A stretch of 59,896 bases of DNA from Firmicutes bacterium UBA3553 (lineage in GTDB: Bacteria; Bacillota; Clostridia; Tissierellales; Sedimentibacteraceae), in assembly GCA_002381185.1 (NCBI GenBank), contig DFOA01000040.1, positions 1 through 59,896 of the forward strand, in the 5' to 3' direction. The notes below the pieces were generated by a model. That model was not told where the DNA came from. It ran no database searches and saw nothing but the letters and a program-made list of their open reading frames with translations. The position numbers were made by a program, and so were the translations under genes. How positions within the stretch are numbered: the first letter of the stretch is position 1; every line of letters begins with the position of its first letter. This document shows positions 51,137 to 59,896 of the stretch, in pieces.

Positions 51137-52525
51137 CTATTGAGCTTTTCTTATGTATTTTAATGTATCATCGACCAAATCATCCAGCATAATTTCCTCA
51201 TAATATCTCATGTATGTCACGAGCTTGTCAAATGCAGGCGAGATCAGTCTTTTTGGAATGATACCCATTCCCTTTTGAATTCCCAAAACAGGCATAATCA
51301 TGCCTGCGTTGCAGTCTGCGTCAATACCGCACATTGTTATAATGTTCAGTGTTTTTTCATAATCACCTTCACCGTACATAAGAGCAATAATTTCACAGCA
51401 TGCATTTGGATAAGCATGAATCCAGTTGTATTTTATATATTTCTTTTCACATTCAGCTAAAGCATCATGCCAGTCGCTGTGCTTCAGGCAGCAGTCATAT
51501 GCAAAGCTTATTACTGAATAGTATTCACTGTCACTTGGAATCATTGAAATTGCAGTTTTAACTACATCTTTAACATCATCATTTACAAATGCCAATGATA
51601 TCATCACTGCATTAAAGATTTCTCCAAGTATACCGTTGTTGATGTGTGACACTTCTCCGTCCTTCCATGCAAGCTCTGCAGCAAGCCTCGGATTTCCCGG
51701 AGCAACCATGCCGCATATTGCACCTCTCATCTGAGCGCCAATCCATTCGTTGAAAGGATTGTTCCATTTTGCGCTTTCAGGAGGCATCATCCCGGAACGG
51801 ATATTTCTTAATGCCAGTTCTTCAGCAGACCAGCCCACAGGTATCAGACCAATCCATGACAAAGCAATATCCTTGCTTGTAACATCATAACCCTTGTCTT
51901 TAAATGCATCAAGAAATGCTATTTCAAATGTTATGTCATCGTTATATGTATTTGGTTCTCTGATATAGCCATTAACATCTCCAAAAGCTTCGTAAAGATT
52001 TTTTGATGTGTAGCCTTCAACCATTGTCCCCATGGCAGCGCCTATGAGCTGAGATGTCCATGCCGCTTTAATCTGATCTTTAAATTTATCCAAATCTATA
52101 TCAACATTCACAGCCTCAGGGAATTTGACGCTTCCCTCATACTGTTTAAAACTGTCGTAGTATTTGTATTTCCAGTAATCTGAATTTTCATTTTTTTTGG
52201 CATTTAAAAATTCATTTCTTAGCTCAGCAGAAATTTTTTGAAGTTCTACTGTATTTTTTTCTTCATGAGCCTTCAATCCCTTTTCTAAGAGTTCATATGC
52301 ATTGTCAACTGTATATCCTCTGTTTTCAAGAGCTTGAACTGCTGCAACCATAGAAATTTCAGGTGCGCCTGAACCCGGTACATTGCTGCCCCAGTCAAGA
52401 CTGAGTATCCCGTCATAAAAATCAGCAACAGCCTTTAAACCGCTCCAGCCCTGCTCACCTTCGTTTAATACGGTCGGCTTTGCATTTGAAAATAAATCAT
52501 ATGCCATTTCCCAAGCTTTCTTCAT
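51137..52525 (-). CDS. ADP-ribosylglycohydrolase (DraG/ARH)-family protein with N-terminal extension
   Basis: 462 residues. The all-helical DraG-type fold begins near 155 (AAWTSQLIGAAMGTMVEGY). Metal-ligand motifs YNDDITFEIAFL (~195) and CGIDADCNAGMIMP (~410) correspond to the family's DDT and DxDxN. The first ~150 residues are an unrecognised extension. Encoded between deoD and the nucleoside-binding protein, it probably cleaves a ribosyl bond in a nucleoside or ADP-ribose-like compound rather than modifying proteins; this is inference. Confidence 0.82.
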   Translation of the reverse strand: MKKAWEMAYDLFSNAKPTVLNEGEQGWSGLKAVADFYDGILSLDWGSNVPGSGAPEISMVAAVQALENRGYTVDNAYELLEKGLKAHEEKNTVELQKISAELRNEFLNAKKNENSDYWKYKYYDSFKQYEGSVKFPEAVNVDIDLDKFKDQIKAAWTSQLIGAAMGTMVEGYTSKNLYEAFGDVNGYIREPNTYNDDITFEIAFLDAFKDKGYDVTSKDIALSWIGLIPVGWSAEELALRNIRSGMMPPESAKWNNPFNEWIGAQMRGAICGMVAPGNPRLAAELAWKDGEVSHINNGILGEIFNAVMISLAFVNDDVKDVVKTAISMIPSDSEYYSVISFAYDCCLKHSDWHDALAECEKKYIKYNWIHAYPNACCEIIALMYGEGDYEKTLNIITMCGIDADCNAGMIMPVLGIQKGMGIIPKRLISPAFDKLVTYMRYYEEIMLDDLVDDTLKYIRKAQ

Positions 52526-52534
52526 AAAAACCCC

Positions 52535-53236
52535 TTACGCAAGCTCAAGAGCAATTTTCATCATATCTTTAAAACCTTTTTCTCTTTGCTCCGGAGTCGT
52601 TTCTGTGTGATTTGCAATTGAATCTGATACTGTAAGTATAGTCAGTGCATTCACACCTGCCCTGTTTGCATTGCAGTATAATGCATATGATTCCATTTCT
52701 GCTGCAAGGCATCCCATCTTTGCCCAGCTCTTCCAGCTGTCCGGGTTATCATGATAGAAAATATCTGATGTTACAATGTTACCTACAGTTGCGGCAATAT
52801 TATTGTCATCGGCAACCTTTTTCGCCTTGGACAAAAGCTCCCAGGAAGCAGTAGCAGAGTAAATGCCCGGAAGGTTGTATTGATCGGCATAATTTGAATC
52901 TGTGCTTGCGCCCATTGCCAATACAATATCATAAAGATTCAGTTTTGGGTCATAAGCTCCGCATGAACCTATTCTTATCAGATTTTTAACTCCATACATA
53001 TGTATCAATTCGTAAGAATAAATTCCGATTGATGGACATCCCATTCCTGATCCCATGACTGAAACTTTCCTGCCGTTGTATGTTCCTGTATACCCGAACA
53101 TATTTCTCACAGCATTAAACTGCTCAACATCGCTTAAGAAATTTTCTGCAATAAACTTAGCTCTTAAAGGATCACCGGGAAGTAACACGGTTTCTGCTAT
53201 TTGTCCTTTAATTGCACTATTGTGTGGTGTTGACAT
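52535..53236 (-). CDS. deoD: Purine-nucleoside phosphorylase, DeoD type
   Basis: 233 residues. Converts purine nucleosides and phosphate to base and ribose 1-phosphate. STPHNSA (His4), LLPGDPLRAKFIAE, IGSCGAY, AAEMESYALY and catalytic Asp in TVSDSI are all present. First gene of the nucleoside operon, behind the promoter at 53293-53321. Confidence 0.95.
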   Translation of the reverse strand: MSTPHNSAIKGQIAETVLLPGDPLRAKFIAENFLSDVEQFNAVRNMFGYTGTYNGRKVSVMGSGMGCPSIGIYSYELIHMYGVKNLIRIGSCGAYDPKLNLYDIVLAMGASTDSNYADQYNLPGIYSATASWELLSKAKKVADDNNIAATVGNIVTSDIFYHDNPDSWKSWAKMGCLAAEMESYALYCNANRAGVNALTILTVSDSIANHTETTPEQREKGFKDMMKIALELA

Positions 53237-53292
53237 ATCTTTCTCCTTTATGTGTAATTTTTTTATACCTGCGTTATGTAAAAAGCTATAAT

Positions 53293-53321
53293 ATAGTACT
53301 ACTTTTTTATGTACTAGTCAA
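53293..53321 (-). promoter_or_regulatory. Promoter and possible operator of the nucleoside operon
   Basis: Minus strand TTGACT (53316-53321), 17-bp spacer, TACTAT (53293-53298). A perfect inverted repeat TAGTAC-N11-GTACTA (53294-53316) spans the spacer and could bind a repressor. Confidence 0.55.
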
Positions 53322-53380
53322 TATGGGCTTTTTTTCCTTATACATTCGCAATAAGAGAATACAGGCAATTTTTCAGCTGC

Positions 53381-54307
53381 CTACTTCCTTTTAGGGGTTT
53401 TGGCATATTTATTATTTAAGTTTCGATTTGGTCTCTGAGTGCTTTTGTTTTCAATTTTTTTGCTGCCATCTGCAAGCCTGATCCCATCTCTTGTCATTTC
53501 AATTACATTTCTTTTCATAAGTCTTCCGACTGCTTTTTTAAATGAGCTTTTGCTCAAATTCAGTTTTTCTTTTATGTCTTCAGGACTGCTGTCATCTGTC
53601 AACGGAAGGAAACCCTTATTTTTTACAACAGTATTTAATATTTTTTCCCCATCCTTGTCGATTTGAAGCCTCGGTGCATCCTTCAAGCTTAAGTCCAGCT
53701 TTCCATCTTCCTTAATGTGGCTTACTCTGACTTCCACAACATCACCTGCATGCAAAGGTTTCAAAATTTCCCCTTCATGAATCAATCCCAGATACTTGCC
53801 TTCAACTGCAACCATTGCTCCCAGTCCTCTTTTCAGACTGAAAACCGTTCCTTTCACCATGTCGTTAACCTTGTATGGTGAATCAGTTCTTAAAACATTA
53901 AAAAGATTCATCGTTGCGCACAGACGGTCGGACTTGTCAACATACAATCCTACTAAATATTCTCCGTTCAGCTTAATCTCTCCCACCTGTTCCTTAAATG
54001 GAAGAAATAAGTCCTTTTCAAGCCCCCAGTTTAAGAAAGCACCTATTCTGGTCATCTGCACAACCTTCAAATATGCAATTTCACCCATAACAATTTTAGG
54101 TCTCTTTACTGTAGCAATCACTCTGTCATTAGAGTCCCTGTAAACAAATACATTAATTTTATCGCCTGCTGCAGTGTTTTCAGGCACCTGCTTCAAAGGC
54201 AGCAGAATTCTGTCATCGCCTTTTTCATCATGTGGGCTTTTGAGATAGACTCCAAAATCCACCTTTTTCGTTACTTCCAGTTCCTGCATTTCTCCTAATT
54301 TAATCAT
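53381..54307 (-). CDS. cvfB: CvfB/YitL-type S1 RNA-binding protein
   Basis: 308 residues. Tandem S1-like OB folds (GVYLKSPHDEKGDDRILLP; LKVVQMTRIGAFLNWGLEKD; VKGTVFSLKRGLGAMVAVEG) and a C-terminal winged helix (FKKAVGRLMKRNVIEM). The basic Asn/Lys-rich tail is an addition. CvfB proteins influence virulence and RNA metabolism in Firmicutes. Confidence 0.85.
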   Translation of the reverse strand: MIKLGEMQELEVTKKVDFGVYLKSPHDEKGDDRILLPLKQVPENTAAGDKINVFVYRDSNDRVIATVKRPKIVMGEIAYLKVVQMTRIGAFLNWGLEKDLFLPFKEQVGEIKLNGEYLVGLYVDKSDRLCATMNLFNVLRTDSPYKVNDMVKGTVFSLKRGLGAMVAVEGKYLGLIHEGEILKPLHAGDVVEVRVSHIKEDGKLDLSLKDAPRLQIDKDGEKILNTVVKNKGFLPLTDDSSPEDIKEKLNLSKSSFKKAVGRLMKRNVIEMTRDGIRLADGSKKIENKSTQRPNRNLNNKYAKTPKRK

Positions 54308-54357
54308 ATTTTCTCCTCATCTGAAGGGAGGGCTCCACCCTTTTCCCTAGTTAATTT

Positions 54358-55641
54358 TTACCTTTTTCCCAATAGTCTAAACATATTTTTTTTATAATTT
54401 TCAACGCCCGGCTGAGTAAATGGATCAATATTGTTAGTATACCCGCTAATTCCGCATGTCATCATAAAAAAGTAAAAAAGCTTACCTAAATAGAATTCAT
54501 TCATTTCAGGCACCTTAATCACTATGCCGGGCACCTCGCCTTCATTGTGAGCCATGAACGTTCCTTCAAAGGCGTTTCTGTTTATATAGCTTAAATTTCT
54601 GCCTGATATATAGTTCAGGCTGTCGAAATCATTGTCATCAAAAGGAACAGCCATATCGTCCCTGCTGTTTTCTATTAAGACTGTTGTTTCAAAAATTATT
54701 TTCCTTCCTTCCTGGACAAATTGACCCATGGAATGAAGGTCAGTAGTAAAGTTTAAAGAAGCAGGGAAAATCCCCTTGCCCTCCTTGCCTTCACTTTCTC
54801 CAAACAGCTGCTTCCACCACTCGGCAATTGATATGCATGATGGCTCGTAATTAACAAGGATTTCTGCCTCCTTGCCACGTCTGTTCAATATATTTCTGGC
54901 AGCAGCATAAAGACAGCATATATTTTCATCAAAGTTTCTTTTTTTGTAATCCTCTGCACCGGACATAAGACCCTTTATGAATTCATCTGTATTGAGATTT
55001 GCGGCAGCCATTGGCAATAAACCTACCGGCGTAATGACAGAATATCGCCCTCCTATGTCATCAGGAATTACAAATGTCTTGTAGCCGTTTAAATCAGAAA
55101 GTCTCTTTAATGCTCCCTTCTCCTTGTCTGTTACCGCAAAAATTCGGTTTTTAGCTTCCTGCTTGTATTTTTCCTCCATAAGCTCTCTTATTATCCTGAA
55201 GGAAACTGCAGTTTCCAGCGTTGTGCCTGACTTGGAAATTACTATTACACAAATTTCTTTGTTTTTAACAACTTCTGCAAGCTTTTTCAAGTATGCCCCG
55301 CTTAAATTCTGTCCTGCATAATAAATTTTGGGACTTGAGAGCTCATTGTGAAAGTCCCCCCTGATGGCTTCGACAGCAGCTCTTGCCCCCAGGTATGAAC
55401 CGCCTATTCCCAGTAATATGAAAGCTTCACAATTATTTTTTATGTACTCTGCCGATTTTTTTATTTCTTCATATTCATCAGCATCCATAGACCCGGCATG
55501 ATCAATCCATCCTGTCATATCACTGCTTATTCCTTTTTTATCCAGGAGAAGTTCATGAGCAGCCATGATTTCTGATTCTATATTTTTCATTTCGTCTTCA
55601 GTTATAAGACTTCCTTTTAAATCCAGAACAATATCCTTCAT
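54358..55641 (-). CDS. pgi: Glucose-6-phosphate isomerase
   Basis: 427 residues, the short Firmicute form. Interconverts glucose 6-phosphate and fructose 6-phosphate. LLGIGGSYLGARAAVEAI, VIVISKSGTTLETAVSFRI, IGGRYSVITPVGLLP and the C-terminal QPGVENYKK (catalytic Lys) are intact. Between the PAS phosphatase and cvfB on the same strand. Confidence 0.95.
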   Translation of the reverse strand: MKDIVLDLKGSLITEDEMKNIESEIMAAHELLLDKKGISSDMTGWIDHAGSMDADEYEEIKKSAEYIKNNCEAFILLGIGGSYLGARAAVEAIRGDFHNELSSPKIYYAGQNLSGAYLKKLAEVVKNKEICVIVISKSGTTLETAVSFRIIRELMEEKYKQEAKNRIFAVTDKEKGALKRLSDLNGYKTFVIPDDIGGRYSVITPVGLLPMAAANLNTDEFIKGLMSGAEDYKKRNFDENICCLYAAARNILNRRGKEAEILVNYEPSCISIAEWWKQLFGESEGKEGKGIFPASLNFTTDLHSMGQFVQEGRKIIFETTVLIENSRDDMAVPFDDNDFDSLNYISGRNLSYINRNAFEGTFMAHNEGEVPGIVIKVPEMNEFYLGKLFYFFMMTCGISGYTNNIDPFTQPGVENYKKNMFRLLGKR

Positions 55642-55660
55642 AATAACCCCTCTTTTCTGA

Positions 55661-56740
55661 TTAAATTATCTCCGACACTAATATTGCATAATCATCCTTA
55701 TGCAATTTACAATATTCATCCAACGAAGATTTTAAACTATTGAGTATATTCCCTTCCTTTTTTATAATATTAACCAGTCTTTCAATGCCAAATTGCTGAT
55801 TGTCCTCATTTGTGGCCTCTGTGATGCCATCAGTATATAAAAACAGTTTGTCCCCAATATCAAGATTCAGTTTGTTTACATCATAATTCACATTGTCAAA
55901 TATATTGGCAATAGGATAGCCCTTGGAATTTAATAAATTTACGTCTTTATTTTTCCTCAGCAGTATCGGTTCTGAATTATGTCCTGCATTAACATAATTA
56001 AAATCATGGGTGCCCTTATTGTATACCCCCAGAAACACAGAAAAATATTTATCATAATCCAGATTTAATGAAAGAAATGTTTTATGGAGTTCTTTCATTA
56101 TTTTGTTCAGGCTCATACTTCCCTTGGCTATGGTCCTTAAGGACTGTCTGACAAAGACAGTTAACAGAGAGGCACTTACACCGTGCCCCACAACGTCACA
56201 AATATATACTCCTGTATTTTCCTCATCTATTTTAAATACATCAAAAAAATCTCCGCTTAAAGACTCTGAAGATTCATACAGATAATCAATGCTTAAACCG
56301 TTGTACATGCCTTTAGGCGGAAGCATCCTCATTTGCATACTTCTTGCAAATTTAATGTCATCGCTCATTTTTTTATTTTTTTCATTAATCTTTTTTGCTA
56401 AATCTTTTTCCTTTGTTATATCTCTGAAAACTTCAACAGAACAAGCTACTTCCCCCGTATAATCCTGTATGGGTGATGATACAACCATAAATGTTCTGTT
56501 TCCTATAGATGCTTCTTTTTTTAAAATTACTCTTTTTTCTATAGTTGTTCTTGATATGCAGCTTTCACAGTTTTTTCCTGTGCAAAATACATCATAGCAC
56601 CTTCTGCCTACAATATCTCCCAAATCTTCCTTCATTTTTTTGTTTGCATACAATACCACATTGTTTTTGTCTACAACTCTTACCCAGTCTATCATTCCAT
56701 CAACTATTCCAAGCTGGGTCTCATTCAGCTTAACTTCCAT
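55661..56740 (-). CDS. PAS domain plus PP2C-type (SpoIIE/RsbU) phosphatase
   Basis: 359 residues. PAS domain (~8-110) with a Cys cluster (RRCYDVFCTGKNCESCISRT) that could bind a metal or sense redox state, a coiled-coil linker (~112-135) and a PP2C catalytic domain (~155-359) with SGDFFDV, DVVGHGVSASL, YTDGITEA and DDYAIL metal ligands intact. It should dephosphorylate an anti-anti-sigma (SpoIIAA/RsbV-like) protein; no such partner is adjacent. Confidence 0.85.
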   Translation of the reverse strand: MEVKLNETQLGIVDGMIDWVRVVDKNNVVLYANKKMKEDLGDIVGRRCYDVFCTGKNCESCISRTTIEKRVILKKEASIGNRTFMVVSSPIQDYTGEVACSVEVFRDITKEKDLAKKINEKNKKMSDDIKFARSMQMRMLPPKGMYNGLSIDYLYESSESLSGDFFDVFKIDEENTGVYICDVVGHGVSASLLTVFVRQSLRTIAKGSMSLNKIMKELHKTFLSLNLDYDKYFSVFLGVYNKGTHDFNYVNAGHNSEPILLRKNKDVNLLNSKGYPIANIFDNVNYDVNKLNLDIGDKLFLYTDGITEATNEDNQQFGIERLVNIIKKEGNILNSLKSSLDEYCKLHKDDYAILVSEII

Positions 56741-56752
56741 GGGATCACTTCC

Positions 56753-57724
56753 TTAGGCTTTATTTTTTTCTTTCGTATAATTTAACAGCAGCTGTCCTAT
56801 TTTTTCAGAATTATGCCTTATGTAATTCTTTCTTATCTCGACAAAATTGCTGCTTATTACCTTAATGTTAATTTCTTCAAGGTTTTTAATCTGTTCATCG
56901 TCAATTAAAACCTGCTTTGCACCCTTAAATTTATAATTAGCTATCTGGCTTTCAGAAATAAGTTCATCATTTGCAATAACATAATCTATGACATATCTGT
57001 TGCTGTGCTTGATAATTGCATTCACATGGTCATATACATTGTAGTGATCTGTTTCGCCCGGCTGGGTCATCAGGTTGCAAATGTAAAATTTTGTTGCTTT
57101 TGATTCGGATATAAGCTCAGGAATATTATGAACAAGTATGTTTGGAATCACGCTTGTATACAGGCTTCCAGGACCTAATACTATTATATCCGCTTCCTTT
57201 ATATCTTTTATTGTTTCCTCCAAGGGCATGCATACTTCCGGCACAAGTGATATCCTGTCTATTCTGCTCCCTGTCTTGTTTACAAATTCAGGAATATCCT
57301 TTTCTCCCAAAATACATTCTCCGTTGTCCAGAAAAGCTTTAAGCTGTGCATCCTGCAATGTCATGGGAAGCACCTTTCCCGAAAGCCTGAATATACTTCC
57401 TATTTCCTTCAAAGCATGCTCATAGTCCCCGAAGATTTCGTACATTGCTGCTATCAAAAGATTTCCGAAGCTTTGTCCGTTTAAATAACCATCTTTAAAA
57501 CGATGCTGCATTAATTTTATCATTGTAGGTTCTATGTCAGACAAAGCAATAATACAGTTTCGCATGTCGCCTGGCGGCAGCATGCCCAGGTCTTCCCTCA
57601 ATACTCCGGAGCCGCCGCCGTTATCGGCAACAGTCACAACTGCCGATAATTCACCGGTATACTTTTTAAGTCCTCTCAAAAGTATTGATAAACCTGTTCC
57701 TCCTCCAAAAACCACCAGCTTCAT
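56753..57724 (-). CDS. yvcK: Gluconeogenesis factor YvcK/CofD-like
   Basis: 323 residues. MKLVVFGGGTGLSILLRGL, VTVADNGGGSGVLRED, LPPGDMRNCIIAL mark the family, which binds UDP-GlcNAc and supports growth on gluconeogenic carbon and cell shape. 11 nt after rapZ. The whiA gene that normally follows is absent here. Confidence 0.93.
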   Translation of the reverse strand: MKLVVFGGGTGLSILLRGLKKYTGELSAVVTVADNGGGSGVLREDLGMLPPGDMRNCIIALSDIEPTMIKLMQHRFKDGYLNGQSFGNLLIAAMYEIFGDYEHALKEIGSIFRLSGKVLPMTLQDAQLKAFLDNGECILGEKDIPEFVNKTGSRIDRISLVPEVCMPLEETIKDIKEADIIVLGPGSLYTSVIPNILVHNIPELISESKATKFYICNLMTQPGETDHYNVYDHVNAIIKHSNRYVIDYVIANDELISESQIANYKFKGAKQVLIDDEQIKNLEEINIKVISSNFVEIRKNYIRHNSEKIGQLLLNYTKEKNKA

Positions 57725-57735
57725 AAATACCTCTC

Positions 57736-58590
57736 TTATTTTTCCACATCCCTGTGGTTTAACAGCACCCTGTAATTTTCTTCACTTAAAATAGATGCTA
57801 TTTTATTTGAAATTGTAACAGATCGGTGCTTGCCTCCCGTACATCCGATGGATAAAACCAAATTTGATTTTCCTTCTTTAATATAGTGAGGCAAAAGGAA
57901 AAGCAGCATATCTTTAAGCTTAGTGATAAAAATATCTGTGGTGTCAAATCCCATTACATAATCCTGCACATTTTTATCATTGCCTGTGTAATTCTTTAAT
58001 GATTCAATATAAAATGGATTCGGCAGGAATCTCACGTCAAAAACCAAATCTGAATCCTGGGGAAGACCATATTTGTATCCAAAAGACATTACCGTAATAT
58101 TTAAATTATAAGTAATATTGCCCTGAACAAAAATACTCAAAAGTTCTTCCTTTAATCTTCCAAGCTTCATATTTGTTGTATCAATAATATAATCCGATCT
58201 TTTTTTAACTTCTTCAAGACTCAATCTTTCATCCCTGATGCCATCAACTATTGTACCTGTCATGCTCAGCGGATGAGGCCTTCGCTGCTCCTTGTATCTT
58301 TTTACCAGCTCATCATCCGAAGCATCAAGAAACAATATGCGGTATTGTATCCCCATATTTTTTAATTCATTCAGGCTGTTGAACAAGTCTTTAAAGAATA
58401 TTCCGCCTCGTATGTCTGCAACAACTGCAACCTTACTGACTTCTTTAGATGAGCTCTTGCAAAGCTCGGCAAAATTAGGAAGGAGAGCCGGAGGCATATT
58501 GTCCATGCAGTAATAATTTATGTCTTCCAAAACTTTTATTGCCTGGCTTTTTCCAGCGCCAGACATTCCCGTTATAATTACAAACTCCAT
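57736..58590 (-). CDS. rapZ: RNase adapter RapZ/YvcJ
   Basis: 284 residues. P-loop GMSGAGKSQAIK (~8-19), Walker B region and conserved C-terminal domain (FDVRFLPNPFYIESL, GCTGGKHRSV). Binds nucleotides and in other bacteria RNA or UDP-GlcNAc, linking wall precursors to regulation. Conserved order murB-PHP-rapZ-yvcK. Confidence 0.94.
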   Translation of the reverse strand: MEFVIITGMSGAGKSQAIKVLEDINYYCMDNMPPALLPNFAELCKSSSKEVSKVAVVADIRGGIFFKDLFNSLNELKNMGIQYRILFLDASDDELVKRYKEQRRPHPLSMTGTIVDGIRDERLSLEEVKKRSDYIIDTTNMKLGRLKEELLSIFVQGNITYNLNITVMSFGYKYGLPQDSDLVFDVRFLPNPFYIESLKNYTGNDKNVQDYVMGFDTTDIFITKLKDMLLFLLPHYIKEGKSNLVLSIGCTGGKHRSVTISNKIASILSEENYRVLLNHRDVEK

Positions 58591-58604
58591 ATTCTCCTCA
58601 CTTT

Positions 58605-59342
58605 CTATTTTAAATTGATTATGCGGCTTAAATCTAAACCCGCATCCATTGCTGCCCTTAAACCTTTCTCATAGCTTCCTATGTTATCCTTTATGTGAGC
58701 ATCGCTGTTTATTGCGAATTTCACATCATATTTTGAAGCAACTTTAATTTCCTCAGCGTTCAAGTGGCTGTGGCTGTTGTTAATTTCAAGTATTGTTCCT
58801 GTTTTTTCTGCGGCTTTTGCCACCAAATCTGTATCAAGGGGGATTTTATCACCGGGATGCGTCCAAATATTTATTTTATATTTATGCATAGCCTTTACTA
58901 CAGCAGCCGTATTTTTTGCCTTCATTTCTTCAAATACCTTTTTGTTTTTTCTTCCTATTTTATTCATGATGGTAAAATTCCATGCATCCCTGGGAGAAGA
59001 AAACAAAGCTCCGATGTGGTATCCGCATAAAATAATATCGCAATATTTTAACACTTCATCAGTTATGTCTGTGTTTCCCTCATAATCCAGTATATTTGCT
59101 TCAACTCCAAGCAATATTTTTATCTGGGGATATTTTTTCCGCATTTCAATTATTTTTTCTTTTGCTTCTTTTATTTTATTTTCCCGTATTCCAAACAAAT
59201 AATGTTTCGGTCCGTGATCTGTTACTGCAATTTCCTCCAGGCCTATCTCCACAGCTTTTTGAACAATTTCTTCAATTGTGGATTTTCCGTGATTGCGTCT
59301 GGAATATGTTGAATGAACATGATAATCAGCTGTTGTTCTCAT
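58605..59342 (-). CDS. PHP-domain phosphoesterase (YcdX-like)
   Basis: 245 residues. Metal-dependent phosphatase fold: DYHVHSTYSRRNHGKSTIEE, AVTDHGPKHYLFG, GVEANILDYEG, CGYHIGALF, NSDAHIKDN. Trinuclear-metal histidines and aspartates are in place. Substrate unknown; phosphorylated small molecules are likely. Conserved neighbour of murB and rapZ. Confidence 0.88.
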   Translation of the reverse strand: MRTTADYHVHSTYSRRNHGKSTIEEIVQKAVEIGLEEIAVTDHGPKHYLFGIRENKIKEAKEKIIEMRKKYPQIKILLGVEANILDYEGNTDITDEVLKYCDIILCGYHIGALFSSPRDAWNFTIMNKIGRKNKKVFEEMKAKNTAAVVKAMHKYKINIWTHPGDKIPLDTDLVAKAAEKTGTILEINNSHSHLNAEEIKVASKYDVKFAINSDAHIKDNIGSYEKGLRAAMDAGLDLSRIINLK

Positions 59343-59360
59343 AAAAACCTCTTTTACTAA

Positions 59361-59896
59361 CTAAAGCTCCGTTCCCAATATTTTTATTTCCGGTTCAAGT
59401 CTTATACCGAATTTATCATACACGGTGCTTATTACAATCCGCATAAGATCAAGCACATCATTGCAGCAGGCATTGTCGCAATTAACTATGAAGCCGCTGT
59501 GTTTGTCTGAAACCATGGCGCCTTTATACCTAAGGCCCTTTAATCCTGCATCCTCGATAAGCTTTGACGCATACCCGCTGACAGGTCTCTTAAATGTGCT
59601 GCCTGCACTGGGTAAATTAAGCGGCTGCTTGGATGTTCGTTTTTCGTTCAGGTCCTTTATAACTGACATAATTTCATCCTTGTCACCATATTCAAGTTCA
59701 AGCTCTGCTTCAATTACTATATACTCTGAATCAGTAATTTTAGTATGTCTGTATGTAAATTCCATATCCTCATTTGAAAACTCACGAATATTTCCGTCAA
59801 AATCTATGCATTTAACGCTTTTAACAACCTGTTTCATTTCACCGCCATAGGCACCGGCGTTCATATATACGGCACCGCCGAGACATCCCGGAATTC
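59361..59896 (-). CDS. murB: UDP-N-acetylenolpyruvoylglucosamine reductase, C-terminal part
   Basis: The last ~178 residues of MurB, which normally has ~300; the N-terminal FAD part lies beyond the window. Frame continues through the window end as GIPGCLGGAVYMNAGAYGGEM, the substrate-loop signature. Catalytic Ser is in LPSAGSTFKRP and the terminal Glu in RLEPEIKILG. NADPH-dependent step of peptidoglycan precursor synthesis. Confidence 0.93.
   Translation of the reverse strand, partial: IPGCLGGAVYMNAGAYGGEMKQVVKSVKCIDFDGNIREFSNEDMEFTYRHTKITDSEYIVIEAELELEYGDKDEIMSVIKDLNEKRTSKQPLNLPSAGSTFKRPVSGYASKLIEDAGLKGLRYKGAMVSDKHSGFIVNCDNACCNDVLDLMRIVISTVYDKFGIRLEPEIKILGTEL

Noticed and set aside
53237..53381. 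Purine riboswitch before deoD
   Set aside because: The leader is short and AT-rich, without the three-way-junction stems or conserved loop bases of a purine aptamer.
59891..59896. Window ends exactly in GAATTC, suggesting a cloned EcoRI fragment
   Set aside because: The other end has no such site, and murB simply continues past the edge; chance is sufficient.

Overview
The window is AT-rich, densely coded DNA from a Gram-positive anaerobe of the Clostridia. That placement rests on strong GGAGG ribosome sites, SpoVG, SLH and LCP families, a bifunctional AdhE, a murB-PHP-rapZ-yvcK cluster and BMP-type nucleoside import. A relative of Sedimentibacter or the Tissierellales is possible, but that is only an impression. 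No tRNA, rRNA, CRISPR array or integrase is visible.

Positions 1 to about 24.95 kb are part of a large integrative conjugative element (ICE), cut by the left window edge. Every gene is on the minus strand, so the operon reads from right to left. It begins with small accessory and anti-restriction genes (LPD28, ArdA-like, Dam methylase, AbrB-like, YodL domain). A complete Tad-type pilus locus follows: Flp-like pilin, SpoVG homologue, giant SLH-anchored repeat protein, prepilin peptidase, CpaB, TadZ-like ATPase, CpaF, TadB, TadC and pseudopilins. Last come conjugation-type membrane proteins (DUF3852 pilin-like, TrbL/VirB6-like) and a C5-cytosine methyltransferase that runs off the edge. The coupling protein, VirB4 and relaxase are not in the window. 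Genes between 4.3 and 5.3 kb carry a cluster of single-base frameshifts, all consistent with extra bases.

From 25.0 to 29.7 kb lie a P1B-4 metal-efflux ATPase with its ArsR/SmtB repressor and an ECF sigma/anti-sigma pair. They may be ICE cargo, because the next gene is rlmD, whose 3' end is a known ICE insertion site. From 31.4 to 39.1 kb are an EAL-HDOD protein, a cell-wall peptide/D-amino-acid operon (ldcA, alr, M20 peptidase, D-aminopeptidase) and two LCP ligases. From 39.4 to 44.1 kb the plus strand carries two cold-shock proteins, a LysR regulator and adhE.

From 53.3 down to 44.2 kb a minus-strand operon imports and degrades nucleosides: deoD, an ADP-ribosylglycohydrolase-family protein, a BMP lipoprotein, an ABC ATPase, two permeases, a nucleoside hydrolase and ribokinase. 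Two unusual non-coding structures sit inside it: a hairpin built from 11-bp repeats and a MITE-like element with perfect 18-bp terminal inverted repeats. From 59.9 down to 53.4 kb are housekeeping genes: murB (partial), a PHP hydrolase, rapZ, yvcK, a PAS-PP2C phosphatase, pgi and a cvfB-like gene.
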